Shown here in pieces: positions 1-5,189 of a stretch of DNA of 5,189 bases. Source of the stretch: Hyphomicrobiales bacterium (GTDB lineage Bacteria > Pseudomonadota > Alphaproteobacteria > Rhizobiales > Aestuariivirgaceae). Where the stretch lies: assembly GCA_025362535.1 (NCBI GenBank), contig JANYGE010000273.1, forward strand, positions 1-5,189, given 5' to 3'. The position numbers and the translations under genes were made by a program. Each line of letters starts with the position of its first letter. Within the stretch, counting starts at the first letter, position 1. The notes under the pieces are model-generated. The model searched no databases and had not been told where the DNA came from. It worked only from the letters and a program-made list of their open reading frames with translations.

Positions 1-37
1 GAGTCGATGGTCGCATGATGAGAAACCACGGAGCCCG

Positions 38-1084
38 ATGATGTCAGACGCCAAAGCCAATCCTGCTGGAGCAAAGCCGCCGCGCCGCTTTAACCTCATC
101 CATCTCATTCTGGAAGGCCGTGCGTTTTTTGCGTTGATTGCGATTGTGCTGGTGTTTTCGCTGCTCTCGCCAAATTATTTTACCCTGAGCAATTTTCTGA
201 TCATGGCCTCGCATGTGGCGATCTATGGCATTCTGGCAATTGGAATGCTGCTGGTGATTTTGAATGGCGGCATTGATCTCTCGGTGGGATCGACCTTAGG
301 TCTTTGTGGCATCATTGCGGGTTTTCTGATGCAGGGTGTCACCTTGAAGATCTTTGGGGTGATCGCCTATCCGCCCGTGTGGGCCGTTGCCATTTTAAGC
401 TGCGCCTGCGGGGCTTTTGTGGGAGCCATCAATGGTGTGCTGATCGCCTATTTTCGAGTTCCGGCCTTCGTTGCAACACTTGGTGTGATGTATGTGGCGC
501 GCGGGGTGGCTTTGCTGATGACCAATGGCCTCACCTATAATAATCTGGGTGGGCGGGTTGAGCTTGGCAATACCGGCTTTGATTGGCTGGGGTTCAACCG
601 CTTGTTCAATGTGCCGATTGGGGTTGTTGTGCTCGGCTTGCTCGCTTTGATGTGTGGCTTGGTGCTGGCGCGCACGGCTTTTGGGCGCTGGCTTTATGCC
701 TCTGGTGGCAACATGCGCGCTGCTGAGCTTTCGGGTGTGCCCGTGAAGCGCGTGCAGGTTTCGGTTTATGTTTTATCTGGAATTTGCGCTGCCCTCTCAG
801 GCCTTGTTCTGTCATCACAACTTACATCAGCCGGACCTACGGCTGGCATTAGCTATGAGCTTACCGCCATTGCCGCAGTGGTGATTGGTGGGGCTGCACT
901 CACAGGGGGGCGCGGCAATATTCGCGGCACCATGCTGGGGGCTTTCGTCATTGGCTTTCTCTCAGACGGGCTCGTGATCATCGGTGTTTCATCTTACTGG
1001 CAGACGGTTTTTACCGGGGCCGTGATCGTTCTCGCGGTGCTTCTGAACAGCATTCAATATGGCGGGGGATTCAAGCGCTCCTAA
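38..1084 (+). CDS. ABC transporter permease, ribose/polyol type (RbsC-like)
   Basis: This is the inner-membrane channel subunit of a CUT2-type (ribose/xylose/polyol) ABC importer, 348 residues, a normal family length. After a short polar N-terminus (about 1-25) it is almost wholly hydrophobic, with likely membrane segments near residues 29-45, 57-77, 82-99, 112-137, 143-162, 192-211, 242-260, 275-290, 298-316 and 322-337. Family hallmarks are visible: GGIDLSVGS (77-85), ING...VPAF.ATLGVMYVARG (131-156), and the cytoplasmic loop FGRWLYASGGNMRAAELSGV (215-234) that would contact the ATPase, followed by YELTAIAAVVIGG (273-285) and GVSSYWQ (316-322). Adjacent ATGs lie at 38 and 41; a GGAG at 30-33 is 4 bases from the first and 7 from the second, so the start at 41 is equally possible. 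The binding-protein gene follows 104 bases downstream, and the ATPase is presumably upstream, outside the window. The transported sugar cannot be read from this subunit. Family assignment is very sure. Confidence 0.96.
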   Translation: MMSDAKANPAGAKPPRRFNLIHLILEGRAFFALIAIVLVFSLLSPNYFTLSNFLIMASHVAIYGILAIGMLLVILNGGIDLSVGSTLGLCGIIAGFLMQGVTLKIFGVIAYPPVWAVAILSCACGAFVGAINGVLIAYFRVPAFVATLGVMYVARGVALLMTNGLTYNNLGGRVELGNTGFDWLGFNRLFNVPIGVVVLGLLALMCGLVLARTAFGRWLYASGGNMRAAELSGVPVKRVQVSVYVLSGICAALSGLVLSSQLTSAGPTAGISYELTAIAAVVIGGAALTGGRGNIRGTMLGAFVIGFLSDGLVIIGVSSYWQTVFTGAVIVLAVLLNSIQYGGGFKRS

Positions 1085-1090
1085 AGAGCG

Positions 1091-1106
1091 CATCAAAGTT
1101 TCGATG
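1091..1106. repeat. Imperfect 16-bp dyad between permease and binding-protein genes
   Basis: The arms CATC and GATG are exact, and inner A/T pairs continue the symmetry; 6 of 8 position pairs match across the centre (1095/1102 and the central 1098/1099 do not). Size and style suit a dimeric repressor site, but a match of this quality can arise by chance. It lies 7 bases before the perfect palindrome at 1114-1129. Confidence 0.3.
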
Positions 1107-1113
1107 CAGACGA

Positions 1114-1129
1114 TTGTCGCGCGCGACAA
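1114..1129. repeat. Perfect 16-bp palindrome TTGTCGCGCGCGACAA
   Basis: All 8 position pairs match with no spacer. It lies 30 bases after the permease stop and 60 bases before the binding-protein start. As DNA it could be an operator for a dimeric regulator (LacI-type sites are spacerless palindromes of this size). As RNA it could form a 6-bp stem with a CGCG loop that protects or demarcates the binding-protein message. There is no T-run after it, so it is not an intrinsic terminator. The palindrome is seen directly; its role is inferred. Confidence 0.55.
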
Positions 1130-1148
1130 GTTGGCAGCGAAAGATAGA

Positions 1149-1163
1149 GCCGGATTTTCCGGC
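1149..1163 (+). repeat. Short perfect hairpin in the binding-protein leader
   Basis: GCCGGA and TCCGGC form a 6-bp stem around a TTT loop, ending 15 bases before the Shine-Dalgarno site of the binding-protein gene. No U-run follows, so termination is unlikely. A stable 5' hairpin in this position would fit mRNA stabilisation or processing that raises binding-protein output over permease output, which is common in ABC import operons. This role is inferred. Confidence 0.4.
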
Positions 1164-1178
1164 ATGTTTAAACCAACT

Positions 1179-1184
1179 GGAGGA
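1179..1184 (+). promoter_or_regulatory. Strong ribosome binding site GGAGGA that fixes the binding-protein start
   Basis: GGAGGA stands 4 bases before the ATG at 1189. It selects that ATG over the upstream in-frame TTG at 1114, which would put 25 polar residues ahead of a typical signal peptide and sits inside a palindrome. It is the best Shine-Dalgarno site in the window, in keeping with the high expression expected of a periplasmic binding protein. Confidence 0.85.
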
Positions 1185-1188
1185 AATC

Positions 1189-2136
1189 ATGATTAAATCA
1201 GGAACACGTTTACTACTTGCCACCGCTGCGATGTCTATTTTGTTGGGCAGCTCAGCCTGGGCCGATGGATTGATTTCCATCATCGTCAATGATCCAGCCA
1301 ATCCTTATTGGCTCACCGAAGGCAATGTGGCCAAGGCTACCGCTGAAAAACTGGGCTACACCGCCACTGTATCTGCGCATAAGGGCGATACCAATGCTGA
1401 AAGCACCATGATCGATACGGCAATCACCAATAAGGCGGTTGCGATTATTCTTGATCCTGCAAATGCTGATGGTTCGATTGGCGCTGTTAAAAAAGCCATT
1501 GCGGCCAATATCCCGGTGTTCCTGGTGAATGCCGAAATCAACCAAGAAGGCCTGGCCAAGGGCCAGCTGGTTTCCAACAATGCCCAAGGTGCCGCCATGG
1601 GTGCAACAGAATGGCAGAAGAGCATGGGTGACAAGGGCACCTATGTTGAGCTGTTCGGCAATCCCGCTGATAACAATGCCGCAACACGCTCAAACGGCTA
1701 TGAAACCGTTTTGACACAATATCCAGATCTGAAAAAAGTGGGCAAGGAAGTGGCTGATTGGGACCGCACCAAAGGCCATGACAAGATGCAGTCTCTGCTG
1801 CAGGCCAACCCAGATGTGAACGGCGTTATCGCCGGCAATGATGAAATGGCGCTTGGTGCTATTGCTGCGCTCAAGGAAGCTGGCAAACTCGCTAATGTGA
1901 AAGTGGGCGGTTTTGATGGTTCACCTGATGCAGTTGCTTCAGTGAAGGCTGGTGAAATGGCCTATACCGTGTTGCAGCCAGTCGCTGTGTTCTCTGAAGA
2001 AGCGATCAAACAAGCTGACAGCTTCATCAAGACGGGCAAAACGGGTGTGGATACAGAAAAGCAACTGTTTGATTGCCTGCTGATCACCAAGGACAATGTT
2101 GACAAGTATAGCGGCCCCTTCGTTCTGTCGAAGTAA
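1189..2136 (+). CDS. Periplasmic sugar/polyol-binding protein of the ABC importer (RbsB-like)
   Basis: This 315-residue protein is the soluble receptor that captures the substrate and delivers it to the permease. Residues 1-25 are a classic signal peptide: KSGTR, a hydrophobic core, then SAWA with likely cleavage after Ala25. The mature part is a periplasmic binding protein of the type I, ribose/galactose group (Peripla_BP_4), with two lobes. By recalled alignment to E. coli ribose-binding protein, ligand-site counterparts are Tyr40/Trp41 (aromatic stacking), Arg167, Asn217 (in GNDEMALGA), Asp243 (in GGFDGSPDA) and Gln263. The RbsB ligand aspartate (Asp89) is replaced by Asn114 in FLVNAEI, which points to a different substrate, plausibly a linear polyol. 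The start at 1189 is set by GGAGGA just upstream and by the signal peptide. A strong terminator follows the stop, making this the last gene of the transport unit. The family is certain; the ligand is unknown. Confidence 0.97.
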   Translation: MIKSGTRLLLATAAMSILLGSSAWADGLISIIVNDPANPYWLTEGNVAKATAEKLGYTATVSAHKGDTNAESTMIDTAITNKAVAIILDPANADGSIGAVKKAIAANIPVFLVNAEINQEGLAKGQLVSNNAQGAAMGATEWQKSMGDKGTYVELFGNPADNNAATRSNGYETVLTQYPDLKKVGKEVADWDRTKGHDKMQSLLQANPDVNGVIAGNDEMALGAIAALKEAGKLANVKVGGFDGSPDAVASVKAGEMAYTVLQPVAVFSEEAIKQADSFIKTGKTGVDTEKQLFDCLLITKDNVDKYSGPFVLSK

Positions 2137-2145
2137 GCCAATGGG

Positions 2146-2188
2146 TGGAGCGCCTTGTCTCCCTGGGGCGCTCCATTTTTTTCTTCTT
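2146..2188 (+). terminator. Rho-independent terminator after the binding-protein gene
   Basis: A 9-bp perfect, GC-rich stem (2146-2154 with 2167-2175) encloses a 12-base loop and is followed at once by seven Ts (2176-2182) and a further T-rich stretch to 2188. It begins 9 bases after the stop codon. There is no matching A-run on the 5' side, so it acts on the plus strand only. It should end or attenuate transcription before the kinase gene. Confidence 0.92.
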
Positions 2189-2196
2189 AAAAATGT

Positions 2197-2227
2197 TCTT
2201 GAGATCAAACAATGCTCAAGATAGTTC
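2197..2227 (+). promoter_or_regulatory. Inverted repeat and possible promoter/operator ahead of the kinase gene
   Basis: TCTTGAG (2197-2203) and CTCAAGA (2215-2221) are perfect 7-bp inverted arms separated by 11 bases. TTGAGA at 2199-2204 is a 5-of-6 match to a sigma-70 -35 box, but the hexamer 17 bases on (TAGTTC, 2222-2227) is a poor -10 box. Because a terminator lies just upstream, the kinase and dehydrogenase genes need either their own promoter or readthrough; this dyad is the only structured candidate in the gap. The repeat is seen directly; promoter or operator function is inferred and weak. Confidence 0.35.
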
Positions 2228-2254
2228 TGACGCCGTGATGTAGAGAACCACTGA

Positions 2255-3778
2255 ATGCCAAGCTTTCTTGGAATCGACAGCGGATTGACGATGACCAAAG
2301 CGGTTGTGTTTGACAGCAATGGCACGGTGCTGTCGGTCGCAAGGCGGCGTGTTCCGCAATTGATACCAAAGGCCCATCACGTCGAACGTGACATGGATAT
2401 ATTATGGGCCATGACGGCAGAAGCCATCCGTGAAGCGGTGGCGCAAAGTGGCCGCTATGCCAGTGATATTGTCGGTGTGGCGACCACAGCGCATGGCGAT
2501 GGTTTGTTTATTTTAGATAGCGATGCCAGACCACTGGGCCATGGCATTCTTTCACTTGATGGGCGCACAAGCGGCATCATTGATGCGTGGAATAAAAGTG
2601 GTATTTCCAAAAATGCATTGTCCTTGACGGGGCAAGTGCCTTTGGCCTCCTCGCCTTCGGCTTTGCTGTGTTGGATGAAGGCTTTTGAACCCGAGCGCTA
2701 CACCCGCATCAGCCACATTCTTTCATGTAAAGATTGGCTGCGCTTTTGTCTGACTGGCACAATCGGAACTGATTACACGGAAGCCAGCACATCATTCACC
2801 GATGTGAAAACTCAGGTCTATTCTGATGCCGCATTGGAACTCTATGGCCTAGAAGCAGTGAAACAGGCCCTGCCCGAGGTTTCGCATTCCGCCAGTCTGG
2901 TTGGAAAGGTGACGCGGGCGGCAGCAAGTGTCACAGGGCTTGTCGAAGGAACGCCGGTGGCTGCCGGAATTCATGATGTGACCGCATCGGCTTTAGGAAT
3001 AGGCGGGCATAAGCCAGGGATGCTCTCGGTTGTTGCAGGAACTTTCTCGATCAATGAGGTGGTCTCACGCGAGCCCCGCATGGGCGAGGGCTGGCTGTGC
3101 CGCAATGCCATTGAACCCAAGCTTTGGAACAACATGGCGATCTCGCCTGCATCATCGGCAAATTATGAATGGTTTCTGGAAAATCTTTGCTTAGATGAGA
3201 GCCATGCCGCTGGCAAATCGATTCACGATATTCTGGGAGCCGAGATCAATGAAGCGCTGAAGAAGCCTTCATCGCTCTTGTTCCATCCTTTTCTTTTTGG
3301 CTCGCCATTTGGCGCACAGGCCAGTGCAGCCTTTATCGGTTTGCGCGGCTGGCACAGCCGTGGAACCTTATTGCGCAGCATTTTTGAAGGCATCATCTTC
3401 AATCATCGTTTTCACATTGACGCCCTCAAGACGGCTTTTGCTTTTGACCAGGTGATGCTGACGGGCGGCACATCACGCAACCCGGCCTTCGCCCAGATTT
3501 TTGCCACTGTGATGGGCCTCCCCGTCATCGTCAATGACACACCTGAAGCGGCGGCTTGGGGGGCTGCGCTTTGTGCAGGGGCCGCTACGGGCTATTATAA
3601 ATCACCCCAGCATGATCCCCGCGATCTGGGCGCCCTCAGCCACAGATTTTTGCCTGATGGGGCGAAAGTTGAAAAACTGGAAAGCCGCTATCAACTGTTC
3701 TGTGAGGCGGCCGAAGCCATGGCGCCCTTGTGGCCAAAGCTCGAACAGCTTGCCAAAGACGAGCAGAGCCAAGCATGA
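2255..3778 (+). CDS. FGGY-family carbohydrate kinase, LyxK/EryA-like
   Basis: This 507-residue cytoplasmic kinase uses ATP to phosphorylate the imported sugar or polyol. The length is normal for FGGY kinases (about 480-550). The first lobe (about 4-246) opens with the phosphate-binding loop GIDSGLTMTKAVVFD (6-20); the substrate-side segment HGDGLFILD lies at 80-88 and LDGR at 101-104. The catalytic base is probably Asp241 in GIHD. The second lobe (about 255-445) has the FGGY signature MLTGGTSRNPAFAQIFA (401-417) and the adenosine-site region EAAAWGAALCAGAATG (431-446). VERDMDILW (43-51) and SPASSANYEWF (297-307) resemble E. coli L-xylulose kinase LyxK, whereas the GDG loop and SCKDWLRFCLTG (157-168) recall erythritol kinase EryA. 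The start is natural because the first beta strand begins at residue 3; its Shine-Dalgarno (AGAGA, 2242-2246) is weak. It overlaps the next gene by 4 bases (ATGA), implying coupled translation. Kinase activity is sure; the substrate (tetritol, pentitol or ketose) is not. Confidence 0.95.
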   Translation: MPSFLGIDSGLTMTKAVVFDSNGTVLSVARRRVPQLIPKAHHVERDMDILWAMTAEAIREAVAQSGRYASDIVGVATTAHGDGLFILDSDARPLGHGILSLDGRTSGIIDAWNKSGISKNALSLTGQVPLASSPSALLCWMKAFEPERYTRISHILSCKDWLRFCLTGTIGTDYTEASTSFTDVKTQVYSDAALELYGLEAVKQALPEVSHSASLVGKVTRAAASVTGLVEGTPVAAGIHDVTASALGIGGHKPGMLSVVAGTFSINEVVSREPRMGEGWLCRNAIEPKLWNNMAISPASSANYEWFLENLCLDESHAAGKSIHDILGAEINEALKKPSSLLFHPFLFGSPFGAQASAAFIGLRGWHSRGTLLRSIFEGIIFNHRFHIDALKTAFAFDQVMLTGGTSRNPAFAQIFATVMGLPVIVNDTPEAAAWGAALCAGAATGYYKSPQHDPRDLGALSHRFLPDGAKVEKLESRYQLFCEAAEAMAPLWPKLEQLAKDEQSQA

Positions 3779-5189
3779 CAGGTTCACCATCTTTCAACGC
3801 TGATCTCTTGCAGCGCAGTGCAGCGCTTTCGGAAAAGCCCATTGATGTTGTCATCATAGGGGCGGGCATCAATGGTGCTGGTTTGTTTCGCGATCTCAGC
3901 TTGCAAGGTGTGAACTGCTTGATTGTGGATAAAAGTGATTTTGGTTGCGGCACCAGTGCGGCCTCGTCGCGGCTCATTCATGGCGGGCTTAAATATCTAG
4001 AGACTGGTGAATTTGGTTTGGTTGCCCAATCAACTTTAGAACGCAATCTGCTCCTCAAAAATGCCGCCCACACGGTCACACCTCTGCTCACCATCATTCC
4101 GATTTTTTCGTGGGTGAAAGGTATTGGTGCCGCCATTGGAACCTTCTTCGGGGCGAAAACGCTGGCCCGCAGCAGAGGTGCTTTGCTGATCAAATTGGGT
4201 TTGCTGCTCTATGATTTTTATGGCGCGCGCCAGCGGGTGCTGCCCTTGCACCAGATGCTTTCACGCCAGAGCATTTTGAAAGATATTCCGGCGCTCACAC
4301 CCAAGATCAAAGCCGCTGCCACTTATTATGATGCTGCGGTGAACAAGCCAGAGCGCATGGTGTGGGAGCTGATCAAGGATGGGCTTGATGCCAATTCAAA
4401 TTCAGTTGCGCTGAATTATTGCCAGCTTGTGAGCAGGACAGATGGGGAGCTCAGCTTTCTCTCGCAAGCGGGGCAAAGGCTTGAGGTGTCACCAAGCGTC
4501 GTGGTGAATGCAGCAGGCCCGTGGATTGATCAGGTCAATGCTGAGCTGGGTGTTCAGACACATTATATTGGTGGAACCAAGGGTTCGCATATGTTGCTTG
4601 ATCATCCTGAGCTGGTGCTGGCGCTGAAGGGCCGGATGCTCTATTTTGAAGCCGATGATGGGCGCATTTGTTTGGTCTATGATTATAATGGCCTGGCTTT
4701 GGTGGGATCCACCGATGCAAAAGCCCATGACCCTGAACAGGTGCATTGCGAGGATTGGGAGATTGATTACTTCTTCACTATGCTGGGGGGGCTTCTGCCG
4801 GGCATGGCGATCACGCGCGATCAGATCGTCTACACGTTCAGTGGTATCCGGCCCTTGCCTTGGTCGGATGCCAGCAATCCCGGCCTGATCAGCCGCGATC
4901 ATTCCGCGCCGACAGTCGAAGCGGTGGTTAATCGGCCCTTTCCTCTTTTGTCTATGGTGGGTGGCAAATGGACAACATTTCGCGGATTTGCCGAAGAAGT
5001 GACTGACGCTATTTTAAAGCGGCTGGAACGGCCGAGAGTTCAATCAACCAAGGAGCTGCAGATTGGCGGGGGCAAAGACTTTCCGCACGACAGGCTGGCC
5101 CGAAGCCAATGGCTTCAGCGCAATGAACAGAGCACGGGTCTTTCGCAAACTCGCCTTGATGAATTGCTCACCCGCTATGGAACGACAGC
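3775..5189 (+). CDS. GlpD-like FAD-dependent polyol-phosphate dehydrogenase, C-terminus cut by window edge
   Basis: Open from the ATG at 3775 to the window edge (471 complete codons), this is a flavoenzyme of the glycerol-3-phosphate dehydrogenase family (GlpD; EryB in erythritol loci). It would oxidise a phosphorylated polyol at the membrane and reduce quinone. The FAD-binding Rossmann motif GAGINGAG is at residues 29-36, followed by TSAASSRLIHGGLKYLE (60-76). Later hallmarks are NAAGPW (245-250), TKGSH (268-272), LVGSTD (309-314), TFSGIRPLP (354-362) and the C-terminal FAD/substrate segment GGKWTTFR (396-403). E. coli GlpD is about 501 residues, so little of the core and only the C-terminal cap should be missing. 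Two oddities stand out: GLKYLE replaces the usual GLRYLE, and residues 99-157 run about 20 longer than in E. coli. The ATG overlaps the kinase stop as ATGA, so both genes are probably translated together. This supports a kinase-then-dehydrogenase pathway. True glycerol-3-phosphate dehydrogenase remains possible. Confidence 0.94.
   Translation, partial: MTGSPSFNADLLQRSAALSEKPIDVVIIGAGINGAGLFRDLSLQGVNCLIVDKSDFGCGTSAASSRLIHGGLKYLETGEFGLVAQSTLERNLLLKNAAHTVTPLLTIIPIFSWVKGIGAAIGTFFGAKTLARSRGALLIKLGLLLYDFYGARQRVLPLHQMLSRQSILKDIPALTPKIKAAATYYDAAVNKPERMVWELIKDGLDANSNSVALNYCQLVSRTDGELSFLSQAGQRLEVSPSVVVNAAGPWIDQVNAELGVQTHYIGGTKGSHMLLDHPELVLALKGRMLYFEADDGRICLVYDYNGLALVGSTDAKAHDPEQVHCEDWEIDYFFTMLGGLLPGMAITRDQIVYTFSGIRPLPWSDASNPGLISRDHSAPTVEAVVNRPFPLLSMVGGKWTTFRGFAEEVTDAILKRLERPRVQSTKELQIGGGKDFPHDRLARSQWLQRNEQSTGLSQTRLDELLTRYGTT

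Noticed and set aside
1..41. 3' end of an upstream ABC ATPase gene
   Set aside because: Two frames end here: one at tandem stops (16-21, after ESMVA) and one at a TGA at 39-41 that overlaps the permease ATG as ATGA. Five to twelve codons are too few to recognise a protein or choose the frame, although an ATPase gene upstream is expected from the transporter type.
1131..1159. Promoter in the permease/binding-protein gap (TTGGCA at 1131-1136)
   Set aside because: The -35-like hexamer is a 5-of-6 match, but no acceptable -10 hexamer lies 16-18 bases downstream. A sigma-54 reading (GG then GC 10 bases on) also fails.
1114..1188. N-terminal extension of the binding protein from the TTG at 1114
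   Set aside because: It would put 25 non-signal residues before a textbook signal peptide and ignore the GGAGGA placed 4 bases before the ATG at 1189; it also begins within the palindrome.
1252..1640. Long open frames on the minus strand within the binding-protein gene
   Set aside because: They lie wholly inside a confident gene, overlap each other in different frames, and show no recognisable domain or ribosome binding site.
4785..4791. Run of seven G as a slippage or phase-variation site
   Set aside because: The reading frame is intact through it and conserved motifs continue on both sides. Single short G-runs also occur elsewhere in the window (903-908), so nothing marks it as a switch.
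4489..4902. 137-codon minus-strand open frame inside the dehydrogenase gene
   Set aside because: The plus strand encodes conserved GlpD motifs throughout this stretch; the antisense translation looks like compositional by-product.

Overview
This 5.2 kb window carries one plus-strand catabolic gene cluster, most likely from an alphaproteobacterium of the Rhizobiales/Hyphomicrobiales type. That placement is an inference from the gene combination (ribose-type ABC transporter, FGGY kinase and GlpD-like dehydrogenase, as in rhizobial and Brucella polyol loci) and from protein style. The base composition looks only moderately GC-rich. No rRNA, tRNA, mobile element, CRISPR array or phage gene was seen.

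Layout: (1) positions 1-37 are the tail of an unseen upstream gene plus a ribosome binding site. (2) 38-1084 is an RbsC-type ABC permease. (3) 1085-1188 is a 104-base gap holding three dyad-symmetric elements, one of them a perfect 16-bp palindrome, followed by a strong Shine-Dalgarno site. (4) 1189-2136 is a secreted sugar/polyol-binding protein. (5) 2137-2254 is a gap with a clear Rho-independent terminator and then a second inverted repeat that may belong to a new promoter/operator. (6) 2255-3778 is an FGGY carbohydrate kinase. (7) 3775 to the window edge is a GlpD-like FAD dehydrogenase that overlaps the kinase stop by 4 bases and lacks its C-terminus here. No gene-free stretch exceeds about 120 bases.

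The genes make a coherent pathway. The binding protein captures a polyol or sugar in the periplasm, and the permease, with an ATPase presumably encoded just upstream, imports it. The kinase phosphorylates it and the FAD enzyme oxidises the phosphorylated polyol, passing electrons to the respiratory chain. This is the logic of the erythritol pathway (EryA then EryB) and of glycerol use (GlpK then GlpD). The kinase, however, looks like a blend of the L-xylulose kinase (LyxK) and erythritol kinase (EryA) branches, and the dehydrogenase departs from E. coli GlpD at some positions. The substrate is therefore not settled by sequence; a tetritol or pentitol is the best guess. I see no evidence for a wholly new type of system. 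The points most worth checking are the substrate of this cluster and the stacked dyads ahead of the binding-protein gene.
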